The notes under the pieces: generated by a model
What the model saw: only the letters and a program-made list of their open reading frames with translations
What the model was told of the DNA's origin: nothing
The model's database searches: none
Shown here: one piece after another, positions 1 through 12,740 of the stretch
How positions within the stretch are numbered: position 1 is the stretch's first letter
Layout of the letters: every line of letters begins with the position of its first letter
Program-made: the position numbers and the translations under genes
NCBI RefSeq assembly: GCF_024713975.1
Contig: NC_091099.1
Coordinates: 4,397,501 to 4,461,500 of the forward strand
Length of the DNA: 64,000 nt
Reading direction: 5' to 3'
Source: Paralichthys olivaceus
Lineage: Eukaryota > Chordata > Actinopteri > Pleuronectiformes > Paralichthyidae

Positions 1-1815
1 CGGTGACACAGAGGAATAGATAAGTGCTGTATGTCAGACTCATTAACGTGTGGCCCCATTAATCATCACAGATGCTCACTCTCGTCCACATAAAGGAGGC
101 TGTGTCCCAGACACCCGCGGCCTGTTAGAAAGACTTATCCATCACTGTCCATCGAAAGTGCTCAAATGTTCAAAAACAAACAAACAGAAAACATCGAGTC
201 GGTTCAGATGGGGTTTATGTGGAGCACCATTGTATGAGCGAAAAAAAATAATTCCTTCAGTGTTGCGTCCTGAATCACCACCGTAATCTGTTAATGTTCC
301 GTTTATGAGATTGGAATCCTCGGAGTTCAGATATGAGGCGGGTGAGGCCGGACACGTTTCACTTTGCAAGTAAGAGAACCGGAAATAACATGGAAATAAA
401 ATAATAAAATTGTAAATAACATATGAAACATTGAGGTCTGTTGAAAATAAAACATTTGATTTAAGGAATCCTTGTGTCGTCCAATGATTGTTCTGAAATA
501 CGTCCTCGTACATCCTATATTTCTTCTGACCCTTCGGTTAACCATGTGAATGCAGCATTGCCTGGAACATGCAGAGGGAAAGACTATTTCTATTTTAAGT
601 GTGTGTGTAGCGTCCCCCTTGTGTTGCACCGGGGGCCCGGTCTCGTCCAGACAGTGAGAACTAAACAAGGATTTGAAGCTTATCTAATTCCTGCCAAGCC
701 AGACAGATCTAAATCTTCTCAGTATAATCCAATTGCACATAATTAATCATAATATCTCAACTGGCCATCTCGTGCATGCCTCCTCAATGCTTAACAACAT
801 CGGCAGGAAGTGGAAGAAGTGATTCCTAAATTTAAAACTCTATATTTTTAATGCTTTGAGAGAGTTTTTGATATTTATGTTTACTGCATACGGAAACTGG
901 AAGAATATTTGCACTGTGCTTGGGGACGTTACCTGGCGAGCGTCAGGAGATGAGGAGTATTTATAGAAATCCACAGGGTTTCAGTGTGGGGTTAGCCAGA
1001 GCACCAGGGAAACTTCACGTCACTCTGTGTGACAGCCAGCATATTTACTCTCCTGGGTAAACAAACAGGAAAGGGGTGGAGGACAAGCGCTGTGCAGAGG
1101 CTCGTAGTCGAGCCGTTGTGTGTTTATCCTGCACCAGGGACACTTCTCACTTCTCCTTAAGTCCGAAATCACAGAACGTAACAAAACTATTTGTCGTCAG
1201 TAATTTAAAGAGAAGAAGAACCTATTTAGACTCAAAGGGGGAGAGTCCACAGTTCTGCAATCAGTTGTCCTCTAGTGGCAAGAATAGGAGAGGGAGCTCC
1301 TTCCACCGACAGGAAGAAGATGAACTTTACGGTTACATAACTAAAACGTTCGGCAGGCCTCTGAAATGCTCACAAGTCTGCAGTGCTCTTGTGTCTTTAT
1401 TGTCATGTCCTGTACATATACTGTCACACTTATCGTAACAGCAGAAGCCATGATGCCAGGACAGTTTGCCACATGTCCCCCTGCACCCGAAGATGCACCG
1501 GGTGAACTTTCATCCAGCCAACTGTGAATTTTAGATTTAAGGAACCTGGAAACGACTGTGCGGCATCACGAGCAATGAGGAAAGCATGCATATGCCATCA
1601 CCTATAATATATTCATAATGCATTTCACCCAAGAGATCCATGGCACTGGCATTTGTTTAGAAAGTGCACACTGGTGAGTTAATTATTTACTGCAGGGAAT
1701 CCCAGATGCTCCGCTGTGTCGTTTAAATAAGGATTATAATTAAAATCGGTTCCATAAAGAGGGAAATTAAAAAACAATCACTGCACAACAGATTATCTAA
1801 AACACAATACACATT
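1..1815. other. Intergenic, no gene recognised
   Basis: Open frames here are short, lack flanking splice logic, and resemble no family I know. PHRF1 follows RASSF7 in human, but no PHRF1-like RING/PHD exon was seen. Confidence 0.6.
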
Positions 1816-1821
1816 TTTATT
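1816..1821 (-). terminator. Candidate rassf7 polyadenylation signal
   Basis: AATAAA on the minus strand, about 2.1 kb beyond the rassf7 stop codon, in AT-rich sequence. Its use is inferred from position only. Confidence 0.35.
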
Positions 1822-2564
1822 ATACTTAAATACATAGTGATAATTTCTCTAGATAAAAGGTTTCTAAATTATTTTACATTTCATACAGATACATTGAAGT
1901 GTTTAGAGTAGAAAAAAAACTCTGTAAATATATTTGTCTTATGTTTATACAGTATGTATATCCATGGAAGATTGAACAATAACAGGAGTTACAAAGATAG
2001 AGAGAGGGGGGGGGGTCAAATAAGAGGTGACGGTGACACAACAGTGAACAAGTTTCCCCTCGCCCTGCGGTCCGTGTCTTATCTCCATGACGACTCTCGG
2101 GATGTCAGGACTGCAAGACACAAAAATAAGTGGGGATGATGATCCCTTTGTTTGGGAAAAACACTTTTTCCACTAAGACACAGCAGAAGAGAGACCTGGC
2201 TCGATCAAGGTATTATTATGTACACACGCCCATGAGACACACAAGCTGACACAAGAACAGTTAATGGGCCCTCAGTCCCGGGGAGGACGTGGACTATGAC
2301 TGAGGTCTCATTGTCATGTTGGTCACTGTTAAATCGAGATGCGTTTGTATAATCCCATAATGACAACACCACTCTGCAGACGGTAAGGAGAAACGTCAAC
2401 ACACGTCACTTTGACCTGTCAGCGTCCGTATCATGGAATGAATAGATTGATTGGTAAGTGCTATGATACAGTCTATATTGGTTTTAGGTGGTTTGAATGG
2501 TCGATTGTGAATTAACGGTAAAGAAGACGGTCAAAGCACTTTAGCTAACTAAAAGCTTTATGTT

Positions 2565-2857
2565 TACCTCCACCAAGGAGGTTACGTTTTCTGCGTTTGT
2601 TTTTGATTTTGCAGGATTACACATAAATTCACTAAATCAGTCTCCATTACATTTTGTGATGGAGTGGGGCATGACCCCAAGTAGAGACCCTGTACATTTT
2701 CGTGCAGTTCCAGGGAGTTTCCCAACATCTTCCCTGATTTCTCAGAGAATAACTCATGGATCTTGATGCAAAAAAAAGTTGAATTCAAATTAAATATCTG
2801 GATCTAGTGAATTTAAATTTGGTTTCGTAAGGGGACTGTTGGGCCTTGGCGGAGGTA
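2565..2857. mobile_element. MITE-like element with TACCTCC terminal inverted repeats
   Basis: The left end reads TACCTCCACCAAGGAGGTTA and the right end CCTTGGCGGAGGTA, which are imperfect inverted repeats. The element is about 293 bp, has no coding capacity and is bounded by TA dinucleotides. Related sequence recurs in the window at 35640-35915 and 45792-45900. I recognise it as a frequent teleost interspersed sequence. Superfamily is uncertain; the TA boundary would fit Tc1/mariner-type insertion. Confidence 0.6.
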
Positions 2858-3967
2858 AGCACTTAGCCATGTGTCATTCTGATGTTATTAGGACTTGGGT
2901 TAAGTAAACTCGTCCTAAATCTACAGTACACTGAGGCACAGCGCAGGTTATGACAGGTCAAATGTTAGGTGTGATGACAGCAAAAGAACCAGATGCATCC
3001 ATCCCAACGGAGGAAAAGAAAAACACTGTAACAAACCATGGCCCTGTGGCACTACTTCTGAAATGTATTCCTTCTTTAAACAACAGCAAAAGCTCCTAAA
3101 ACAAGTTGCACTGAAAGAAAACAGAAGGATACATTTCTCTGTAGGCAAACAAGGGCCGAGGCTTCACACAGGAAGAGAATGGGACAGTGCAATACATTTT
3201 TGCAGAGCCCTTTGAGAAAGGCTCTTGCTCTTTGGAAGTCAAGCGTCACCAAAGTACAAGGCATCGTATAGATACAAACCCCCTCACATATAAACCGTAT
3301 CCATACATAAAAGGCAAACTGAAATTACATAGGTCTCCTATCTTTCCATGTCACAGTATTAAAAAATCAGCGCTACAATCACAATGTCTGCCACAGCGCT
3401 TCCCAGGGCGATCAATATGTGACATGGAGACACAGCAGAAAGCAGCTGTCGGCAGACGATTGTTGACTTAAGGGTGGGAAGGCAACTCTGTATTACAGAG
3501 GAGGAGGAGAAGGAGGAGGGGAGGATTAGGAGCAAGTTCCCAGATGCATTAAAGTATCACAGAAGCAGCTACTGTTAGTCCAGAGGCAAACAGCGAGAGA
3601 GGAGGAGGAGGAGGAGGGCAGGGAGCAGAGGCTACGTGAGAGGATGATAGACCCGGAGCATTAAAAAACACAGGAATATGTGACAGAATGCAAAGAGGAG
3701 GGTGGAAGATTAAATTCGGATTAAATCAAATGTCAGAATGTGGGAATACAAATCAGCAGAAGACGGAGAGTTACGTGCAGAGGAGAAGTCAGTGGAAATA
3801 GCAGGGACCTCCACCGCACAGATGCTTCCACTACCCAACACCAAAAACATCCCAAAACACCCAATCGAGTTGGCGTAGAGAGTAAAGGGGGCAAGGGCCT
3901 CTGGGACCAGAGGGTGGGCAGGGCAGGAGAGGAGCAGAGCAGGATGGACGCGGGAAGCAGCAGGGTC

Positions 3968-4089
3968 TCACACATACACACCCTCAGGGTTGAGACTGGA
4001 CACTAGAGGGTTTTGCAGGTTGCGCGGATGTCCTAGGAACTGTTTGGCAGTGGGGCGAGGTGGTGATTCCACTGGAGTTAAACTGCGGC
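3968..4089 (-). CDS. rassf7: rassf7 coding exon 4 (conserved C-terminus and stop)
   Basis: Acceptor ctctttctctgtcag|GCC. Read in the phase set by exon 3 it gives [18 protein letters not shown], then LGHPRN and [15 protein letters not shown], then TGA. Another frame of the same exon is also open, but only this one gives the RASSF7/8 family C-terminus. Confidence 0.9.
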
Positions 4090-4939
4090 CTGACAGAGAA
4101 AGAGAGAGAGTGAGACATTTGTTTGGACTGACGTGTGCATTGCTGAGTAAAAGCTTTATTTTTTTGTTGTTTCCATACTTCCATTCTGGTATCCATCTTG
4201 CAGAAGATGTGCAAGCTCCAGCTGCTCCAGTTGCTCCTGGAGCTCTGTGCGCGAGTGGGTGTGTGTGGGCAGGACACCTGTCTGCTGAATAAACTGCTGC
4301 AGGTTACACTGCCTCAGCTCCTTGTTCAACTCCTCCAGCTCCTCCTGTTTGGCCTGAGATGGAACAAGAACAGGGATCAGTGAGGAAAACAAAAGGACGA
4401 CTGAGCGTCACTGCTGACTCACTGAACACTGGGGACTGTAAACTGAAAAATACTTTTTGAAAATGGGATGTAAAATTTTAAAGAAATCTCATTCTTAGTG
4501 AAAAAGCAGATCTACTTATTCTCTGCTATTCTTGCAATGGTCATTTCACCACAAGGGGGCAGCAAAGGCTACATGTCTGTTCTCAAAGTACTTGTCATTA
4601 AGCTCCAATGTTGAGTCATCAAAGTTGCACAACTGCCATCAGCAGTTTTCTGATTCCTTCAGATTCCAGCAGCCCTTGGCGCCGTTGTTAGAGATGGATG
4701 CATCATTTAGCTGCTGCATTTCAAAGACAAGTCACAGGGAGAGATATCCATCAGCTCCAATTACTGAGAAGATGGAGACCGATCCTCCTCCGAGACGGTG
4801 CTGGATCTCACCTTTGCGCCCACACATTAAACAAACAGGCCACTCAATCAGTCTTAATCGACTATCCATATGTGTGTAAATCAATGTGTCTGCATGCAGC
4901 TCAGGAGGCAGCAGCGTTACGCTATGGCTCCTGTCCCCA

Positions 4940-4982
<43 letters not shown>

Positions 4983-5205
4983 CACATGTTTGTCTATAGT
5001 TATGAGGGCCAATTTTGGTTCAATACCATCCTTGTGAGGACATTTTGATCGGTCCTAAAAATGTCAAAGGCTTGTTTGAGGGTTAAGACTTAGGTAATGG
5101 TTAGAATTAGGTTTAGGTATTTACTTATGATGGTTAAGGTTAGGGTAAGGGGCTAGGGACTGCATTATGTCAATGAATTTCCTCACAACTATAGAGAGAC
5201 GCGCA

Positions 5206-5240
<35 letters not shown>

Positions 5241-8200
5241 TGTTCGACTGAGGTATCATGCTGACGCAGATCACACCTGCAGCTCTGCCTCCATTAACCT
5301 AATGACAGGAATGACAGTAATGCTGCACTCGTCAGCACCTACTCTTGAAACACTAGGAGCTTCGACCAATCAGCTCACTGGTGAAAGACGCTGCCAGACA
5401 TCAACCCCCCCGTCAGAACTATGGACTGAATATATTACGCAGAATCATGTTACCAGTGATAACATGGTATTTACAGGAAATAAAAGGATCTTATTGCCTT
5501 CAGGCAATTACGGCCTGGGTGGCAAACTGCCTCTGTGGTTACTTTCATATCAAAAGCACTTAAAATACTGTGGGCTACATGTAATGACACAGTGGTAATA
5601 TTAGATCATTTGTAAGAAAAACACAAAAGCCCCAAAAAAACCTTGGTTTCTGTAAAAAGGGGCAAATTGATCATGACATAAAGTCCGTCTCCGTCCCATC
5701 AGCCAATCACTAAATCTGTTGTGTTCACTGTCAAAGTGAAGCGCTTCATTTTCTTCAGTCTGGCTGTTATGTATCTGCATAATTCCATGAGGTTAGTAAC
5801 ATCGTCTTCATCTGGGATATGAGGAAACTCATAAAGCTTCATTTCAAACTGGATCAGGCTTTTATTGATACAACTGCTTCTAGGAGACCCACCAACAGTA
5901 AACAAACAATGACATCACCAACTATGATGCGTTGAAGCTGAGTAGATCCAATAAAATGGTCTTTTTTTTCTCCCGGTCAATCCAGTTTAATGTCTTTTTT
6001 CCACAGGGTACAAGAATAGGATACATGTCAATGTAATATCAACACCAATAGTGACCATGTGTTCAGAACATGCATACAAGACGATAGCTGCCAAATCAGT
6101 TCAGCTGCACTGTAAATAGTCAGACAATAAAACATTTTCACACAACGTAGGATGAGTGAACAGCATTCGTGTTATCCTAACTTCGTTGATAATTGTTTCT
6201 ATATAAAAATGCCATAATAAATCATGTTTCCTTTAGACTCAGTACTTCTTTCCCTTTTTATGAGTGTCTCTGTACTGTTGTGTCTGCTGCAGTGTGCCGG
6301 TAGGAGAGGGATACAGGTTTACAGATTGGCTACAAGAGGGTCTGTGCTACGTGTGCAACACATGGGGCTGATGTGGATTTATAGCCCTCTCTCCAGAACC
6401 GTGACCTCTCTCCTTACCTGCAGCAGAGACTCTGCCTTCCCCAGAGTCTTGTCAGTCTCAGATATCCGCTCCTCCAGCTCCGTCCCCTGCCTCTCCTGGC
6501 TCTGGAGCTCTTCCTTCACAGCATCGAGGGAATCCTCAGGCCCGTTGACCGCCGCTTCCGCATGGCTCTCCCTCTGAATCTCTTGCTCGAGCTGAGCAGA
6601 GCGTACAGAGAATTCGTGGAGCCGTCGCCCGCAGTCGTCTAGCTTGGCGTGGAGCTCCCCCAGCTTCCGCCTCATCCCTCGCTCTTTTTCTAACTCTGCT
6701 TGGAACTCCTCCTCCCAGTACTGCTCGTGGGCAAGCTCGGCCTGGTTCCTCCTCATCACTTGCTCGAGTGTGTCCACCTCCTCTTGCAGACGAGCATCAG
6801 AGACTGGTGAGGGACAGGGAGATGGGTAAGGACGATCCCAGGTATGTGAGTCTGTCTCTAGGGCTTCTAGCTGGGCCTCGATGGCCCTTAGTCTCTCCTG
6901 TTGCTGAAGAACTTTCCTAAAGACCTCCTCTTTGGATGGGCCTATGGGTGGTGAAGGAGAGGGAGATGGAACATGAGAGGATAGAGGGCTGGGAGAAGGG
7001 GATGGAGAGGTTCTCTGTTCTGGAGAGTCCCGAGGAGACCTCTTATACTGATTTGCTTTGGTTCTAGGGGAGGTGGATGGTCCCAGGTTAAAGGTGAGTG
7101 CTTTCTTAGGCTGGCTGCGTTTCAAAGGCTCTGGCTCAGAATGCATGGGCAACGGAAGGGGAGTTGGTCTGTCTTGTTTTGAGCCAGGTCCGTCACTGCT
7201 GCTCGGGCCAGTCCGCCGCAGAAAGAATTGAACTTCGCTGCCATGCTGGCCTAACTTAGCCAGAGACTCCAGAGGCTTCTCTGTGGCCAGCAGCTGCCTC
7301 TCCGTGTCCCTAAGACGCTGGATCAGAACATAACGGCCTGTCTGACCTGGAGACAGAGACAGAGAGACACAGAGTGAGCGCAAGTGAACGTCACAAAACC
7401 AAAATTGGAAAATTATAGTTCATATATTTGTAAAATCTTATTGATGAGTTGCTTCACAAAGATCTTTTCCTTCTTTACGCACATAAAGCTGGGGGTTCTA
7501 AGTGAGCAATGATATGTGAATAAACATCAGGCACATTGTAATGATGCTGATACTTCTAAATCTCTGTCTCTGAGGACTGGAATAAAAGGCTGCTGCGTCA
7601 GACTCACACAACATGTAAAAAAAAAAAAAAAAATTCAAATAACTTCAAGTTTCCACGAGGACCTTGAAATTAGGACAAACCCTCCCTGACGACTTGGCAG
7701 GCAGCTTCACTCATAGACAGAGAGGAGCGCTAAATCTGAGTTGTGTTGTTCAAAGCTACTGCATCGTACGGCTTGAGCAAAAATGCAGGATACTTGGGAC
7801 AGAGAGTCAGAAAAAATGTATACTGAGCTCCTGGATGAAAAGTTGAGGGCAGAACTCGATTGCAGCAATCGTAACACCGGTGTGTTTCATCTAAATTGTA
7901 TGAATTGTTGTTTTCTTTACCATAGAATAGGCTCTTTATATTTAAATACTTAATATTTACATGGAGGGGGGGTCCTCTCTGTGGAGGCCGCCCTGTTTTT
8001 TCACTGTCGTCCAAACTGGACAAACTAAAACCTTTTGAGTTTTTATGACAACTGAAGTTCACCACACGCTCTCCTTCATGTTTGGAAGGGGAGGGTGAGG
8101 TGAAGTGTATTCAGCTGCAACATGAAACTTCAACTCTAGATGTCACTAAATTCACACACTGAACCTTTAAAGGACATGTATGCATATAAATGAAAAAGCA

Positions 8201-8585
8201 ATGTGATGCGTTCCACCTCTTTTGCTCTGCACATTGACTGTTTACTCGCGGGAAGCAAAATAACTCAATAACTGCTCAGATATGATTGGTCAAACTAGAA
8301 ACAGAAACCAGAACAATTTTGGCCCTAAAATCTTGTCCCTTGCTTACAGATTCTATTCATATTCACATGCAGAATCTGTTTATAGAGATTAAGGTTTTCA
8401 GATAAAGTGACTAGCAAACAAATGACAGGTAACAACTAGCTTGAATGCTGGACACAATGATTCCAGAGCTTGAGAGACTCACCAATGGCCTGTGCCAAAG
8501 CGATGACCACATCCTGGCAGGACGTCTCCTCGGATAGGCCGCACACCACCCGCACCACTCCGTCCACCCACACTTTGAGCTCCAT
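3968..8585 (-). CDS. rassf7: Ras association domain family member 7 (N-terminal RASSF), complete coding region in 4 exons
   Basis: Minus-strand gene; coding exons 8483-8585, 6418-7346, 4179-4353 and 3968-4089, joined by GT-AG introns with phases 1, 0 and 1, giving 442 residues (human RASSF7 is somewhat shorter). Residues 1-82 form a Ras-association ubiquitin-like domain starting [16 protein letters not shown]. Residues 83-170 are Ser/Pro-rich low complexity. About 171-400 is heptad-like, Glu/Gln/Leu-rich coiled coil containing [17 protein letters not shown], a signature shared with RASSF8. The last exon ends [15 protein letters not shown], matching the C-terminal signature of the RASSF7/8 pair. 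N-terminal RASSF proteins act at centrosomes and in mitosis and JNK signalling, from family knowledge. RASSF7 rather than RASSF8 is chosen because lrrc56 and hras are neighbours; KRAS is the Ras neighbour of RASSF8. The promoter is not certain and probably lies far upstream. Confidence 0.93.
4179..4353 (-). CDS. rassf7: rassf7 coding exon 3 (distal coiled coil)
   Basis: Acceptor ccatctcag|GCC, donor AATGGAA|gtatgg. Encodes residues 345-402 plus one base, including [17 protein letters not shown]. If the donor were not used, the frame would run only a few codons further (SMETTKK) to a stop. Splicing instead yields the family-specific C-terminus, so the spliced form is preferred. Confidence 0.9.
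4945..4979. repeat. (TG)n microsatellite
   Basis: Nearly pure TG dinucleotides with one interruption near the left end; lies immediately left of the repeat at 4994-5194. Confidence 0.95.
4994..5194. mobile_element. Short repeat with 14-bp terminal inverted repeats inside (TG)n DNA
   Basis: The ends read CTATAGTTATGAGG and CCTCACAACTATAG, inverted repeats with one mismatch. The interior is rich in TTAGG-like words (ggttaagacttaggtaatgg, ggttaaggttagggtaagg). It is flanked on both sides by TG microsatellites. I recognise this arrangement as common in fish genomes. It has no coding capacity. Confidence 0.6.
5209..5239. repeat. (TG)n microsatellite
   Basis: A pure TG dinucleotide run to the right of the repeat at 4994-5194. 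Confidence 0.95.
6418..7346 (-). CDS. rassf7: rassf7 coding exon 2 (RA domain, Ser/Pro linker, coiled coil)
   Basis: A 929-nt exon between acceptor ctgtctccag|GTCAG and donor CTGCAG|gtaagg. It encodes residues 35-344: the rest of the RA domain ([19 protein letters not shown] onward, ending VQFFLRRTG), a linker with SPSPSPSP runs, and a long coiled coil. It is the longest open stretch in the window. Confidence 0.94.
7347..8482 (-). other. rassf7: rassf7 intron 2
   Basis: A 1.1 kb GT-AG intron splitting the RA domain after residue 34. It contains a poly(A) run at about 7618-7633 and nothing else recognised. Confidence 0.9.
8483..8585 (-). CDS. rassf7: rassf7 coding exon 1 (start codon, first half of RA domain)
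   Basis: Encodes residues 1-34 plus one base, reading [16 protein letters not shown] followed by [18 protein letters not shown]. The donor is GCCATTG|gtgagt. The bases just before the ATG read ccggtcccag, so the ATG may sit directly after a 3' splice site, with the 5' UTR on separate upstream exons. Confidence 0.93.
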
Positions 8586-10339
8586 CTGGGACCGGGCAGC
8601 GTGGGTAAGTAGGAAGAAGGTCTTCAGAACAGATCACTTCAGCTTGGCTTGACTCAGGTCAACACGGCATGGCACTGGCTCTGTAAGACACCAACAGCAG
8701 AGACAGAGGTGTGTTGATGAGGTTGATGATTAATCCAGACATTTATCTTCCTAGTTGGACTTTTGCAGATGGAGAAACAAAGAAAGACAAGTTCCTTGTG
8801 GTGACAGTTTGAAAAGAACCAGCAAACAACACTAGCAGTGATCTCACCAAGTTTTAGATCATGATGTCAGGAAGAGGTCACATACAGGTGCATCACAAGC
8901 TTGTGCATGGGACGCTTGACCTGAACGTCATTTTGCTGAACTGCCAGTTTCCACACCAGAACAGTGCTGACGTCAACAACGTGTTGTGCTGAGTGAGGGC
9001 ATCATTGAATTGTTAATTTCAACACCAGCAGCCGATGGGTAGAGCAGTGTAGCATTTTGTAATGTTCCTAGTGGTTAGTTAAGAGCCGCGGCAGTAACTG
9101 GTGGACCTGGGAGCATAAATGCCAATCTGTAACCCAATTAAACGCTCTGCTGCCCTCCTTCAAAGCCGTTATGATAGCTTACTGCCGAGGGGAACGGACA
9201 GGGAAAGTGGAGCAGCTCAAGTGTGTCTATGTTTGGGAGAGTGTGTTTGCGCAGGGAGAAAGTCATAGAAACATAGCGGGGAGAGACAGAACAAGTGCGT
9301 GTGTGTGTGTGTCCCTCAGTTTGATTCGCCTCAGCAGGACCAGAACTGGGTCTCATCAGACTTCTGAGGGCAGATCAGCAGGTAGCCCCAAACACATCTT
9401 GGGCAGTAAGTTTAACCTATAATAATATCATTAAGTTCAGTCCTCACTCTGCCTGCCTGTACCTTTACAGCTCAACTTCAAAACAAGGTAATAAAATACT
9501 GCAGTGCTCATAAAAGTGAAACGCCTCAGGCAGCAGTAGGATTATCTGTAGAACTTGGCACAACAAACCAAACTTTGTAGCCTAAGTGGGCAAAAGACAA
9601 CTCTTCAACCACAGTCAGACAGATGGTGTTCTCTTTCCGACTGTCTCTCGGGTCCTCAATGGGAGTTGTTTGATACCAAGCCCCAACCATTATCTTGCCC
9701 CTCATTCAGTGCCTGGCTCTGCTCCACTAGCTGCCTATAGGGAGCTGCTTTGGAGGAATGCACTGACTTCATCTGCCAGCCGGAAGAATTCCTGCTTTTC
9801 TTAACAAAGCCCTCACCCTGCCCCTCCCTCCACGCCGCTGACCTGGCTGCCCTCCACCACCACTGTTTGGACGCCAAACACAAACTCTGCTGGGGAGCAA
9901 CAGCCACATCTGATGTGGCAACAGCACCACAAAGCGACGGTGCAACACGACACCGGCATACAAAGGGAGCGATGGCACGACTCAAGAGATCAAACCTGCG
10001 GAACGAGATTCATCACAGGAAACGAGAGAGAGATAGGGACGGATGATCACATGTTGTAAAAATTCTTTTAGAGTGATCCGAGCGTGGTGATTTCATTTGG
10101 AGAGAAACTTGATATGAAAAAGGGGAGTGCTTCTGAAATCCAAACACCAGAAACTTCAGCACAGCAGACATTTTTCTTTCAGAGGGCACAGAGTGCTCTG
10201 TGATGCAATACATAATTAAGCTTTGACTGAGTCACAGAGTAAGTAAAGAATTGCTTCCTCCTAAATGTAAATAATTAAATGAAATGAGGAACATTTGCTT
10301 TGGCCAATTCAATTTCTGTAATTCCAAATATAAATGAGA

Positions 10340-10377
<38 letters not shown>
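10340..10377. repeat. (AC)n microsatellite
   Basis: A pure AC dinucleotide run of about 19 units. Confidence 0.95.
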
Positions 10378-10380
<3 letters not shown>

Positions 10381-12159
10381 CTGCACAGCTTCCTTATTAG
10401 GGATTTACTTTGACTTCATTAGGGACTGGACTGTGGTTGTTTATGCTGGAAAAGGGCCTTAAGAGATAACAAAAACAAGTAGACACACAATTTAGTTTTT
10501 GCTGCTTCTATGTCTATAGAACACAACAGAAATATAATTGAAAGTCATCTACTTCAGTTTTGACATTTAGAAAAAAACAGATAATATATTTTAAAATGTT
10601 CAATGCTGCCTCACAGGCCTTTATACCTTCACACCTCAGAGAACATGTGAGAAAACTGTTTGCAGAGCTCAAACAAAAAGGTTGAACTCCTGACTTTTTG
10701 TTCAAATACTCTACATACCTGCATGTCCTACCTCACTGTATGTCATTTAAATACAGACTTGCGGAGTGTTCCTAACCTGAAGGTTTCATATGTTCCGAAC
10801 ACAAACACGCACACAACTCCAAGCTAAGAATGTCACTCTCCCATGATGCTAATTCCTGTCCTTCCAGGCTGTTGAAATGTGATAATCTGCACTAACAGGA
10901 AACAAACAGGCCATGTGAGTCTCAGGTTACTGTCTATTCTCTCTGTTGCAGGCACAACAGCAGTGAGAACCAGACATCCGCCTGACCCAGCTCCTGTTCT
11001 CAGAGCAGCTCCGGAGTCAAGTGTAACTTCTCACAGAAATACAGACACAGGAGAAGGAGCTTTATGTTGTTTGTGAAAGGTAAACTCAGAATCCCAGAGC
11101 ACGCCTAAAGCATAGAATGAAACAGATTATGTTCTGCCAATCAACACGTTCGCTGTGGAGAAATTAAGACGAGATGATCGACAGAAAAACATTTGTTTTC
11201 AGAATCGACATGCAAATGCTGTGGACGAGCACCGGCTGCAGACTGCTTAGTGCATATTCAATCCTCGCTCGCACACACCCCTTCTAATCCAAACCACTAC
11301 GATTATCCAAAAGTCATAATTTCACCCACATGTCAACACTGCACAACCCCACACCACCACACCCCTTCTAAACCTCAGGTCACACCCCGTAACCCCCCTC
11401 CACTTCTACTTTCACCCGAGCCCCGCCCACCCAAACAACACAGGGCCACAGTTTCTGATGAAACTCCGAGCTCTGGACTGTCACATGTTTTCTTTAAAAA
11501 AGGAGAAATCACAAAAATGTAATGTCACTTTGGAGGAAATCTTCAAACTGAAGTAATCTAAAAAACCTCCCACTCCAAGCTGCAACACGAGCACATCCAT
11601 ATTCACAGAAAAAAAAAAAAAAGCCTCTTGAGGGGCTTGTCTGCTGAATTGAATATAGACGACACACGAGTCCCACTGTTTGATTAAAGAGAAAGAGAGA
11701 CAGTGAGTGAATGAGAAAGGGCAAGAGTAAATGTGGAGAAAAATCCAGGAAGATAGACAGATAAAGAGGGAGAGAGAGAGAGTGGTGGAGAAAGGAGCAG
11801 TGATTGGAGCCATTCCCCCTCTCTCGCCTCTTATCATCACTCACCCATCTGGCTAACCCGCTTTGCGTCTTTCATCACCCTGTCTGTCCCTCTGTCTGTG
11901 GCTCATCAACAGCATCCAAGCTCCTCAGTGAATTTGACTCGAGGCAGGAACAGTAAGCATCACAGCCCAGTAGACACACGGGGGCATGATTCAGCTTGTA
12001 TGTGTGCCACTCTGTCTGAGAGACAGTGTCAGTCTGTGAGCCGGTGGACCGTTCTGGACAAGCTGGGAACCGAGAGGCTTCCTTGAGCCGAAAATGACCC
12101 ATGTTGTCAACGCCAACGTCAAAGGGTTTGAAAAAAAACATCTGAATTCTGACAATTTT

Positions 12160-12740
12160 TCCTATTGAGGGCGTTTTCGCACCTGAAAGTTTGGAAAAAG
12201 ATTCTTGTCTTTGTTTCATTTGATCTGGTTATTCTTGGTTTTTGGTTTCATCAGTCACAGTTACTAAAGAGACAAACATACGTCCTGTCGACATAACTTT
12301 CTTTGCTGCTTTAGCATCTACTTGACATTATTTACATCAATTAACTTCGTTGCCACTTTAATACCATTATGGTATTAATACCACTAGTAATAGACACCAT
12401 TGCGCCAAATGAACGTCCCAGTCATTCAAACATTATATCAGTGGAGAAAATGTCATTGGAAGCGAAGACCTCAAGCAATCCTACTAACCAGCGCATCTCT
12501 GTTTCTGGAGAGACCTTCTGTCTCAACTTCCTGCAATTGGTCAGAAAGTTCAAACTATCCAAAAAATGTGTTTTCGCACTGCAAACGAACCAAGACCGCT
12601 TCTTTTGGTCGGTCAAAAATAATGGTCAGTTGGTCTAGATTGAGGTCCGTGTCAGCTTTCACACTTCTTATTATGGTTTGGACAAAACTGAACAGTCCAA
12701 AGGTCTGAACCAGACAAAAAGGCTTGACATTTGGCTCAGA
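12160..12740. repeat. Candidate dispersed DNA-transposon-like repeat
   Basis: The block carries related words in opposite orientation at its two sides (gttttcgcacctgaaag on the left; agctttcacactt on the right) and repeated tctggtt/tttggac-type words. This resembles degraded non-autonomous transposons of fish. Boundaries and target duplication could not be defined. Confidence 0.3.

Larger units (their letters stand above)
1816..3967 (-). other. rassf7: Probable rassf7 3' UTR
   Basis: No coding potential is seen downstream of the stop. The first well-placed minus-strand AATAAA (tttatt on the plus strand) in an AT-rich setting is at 1816-1821, which would give a 2.1 kb UTR. The stretch contains GGA-rich runs at about 3500-3620 and a MITE-like repeat at 2565-2857. 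The true cleavage site cannot be fixed without transcripts. Confidence 0.45.
4354..6417 (-). other. rassf7: rassf7 intron 3
   Basis: GT-AG intron of about 2.06 kb. It contains two (TG)n tracts (4945-4979, 5209-5239) flanking a TIR-bearing repeat at 4994-5194. No additional exon is seen. Confidence 0.85.

Noticed and set aside
1018..1045. mir-210-like string (ctctgtgtgacagcc) near rassf7; human MIR210 lies close to RASSF7.
   Set aside because: The seed region differs and no hairpin partner is visible nearby; only a partial chance match.
3984..4277. A second open frame through rassf7 exon 4 ending SVQSQP.
   Set aside because: Wrong phase relative to exon 3; the other phase gives the conserved NPEGVYV terminus.
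5060..5170. Telomere-like TTAGGG words.
   Set aside because: Imperfect and confined to the TIR-bounded repeat; not an interstitial telomere array.
6224..6829. Plus-strand open frames over rassf7 exon 2.
   Set aside because: Antisense shadows of the coiled-coil coding exon.
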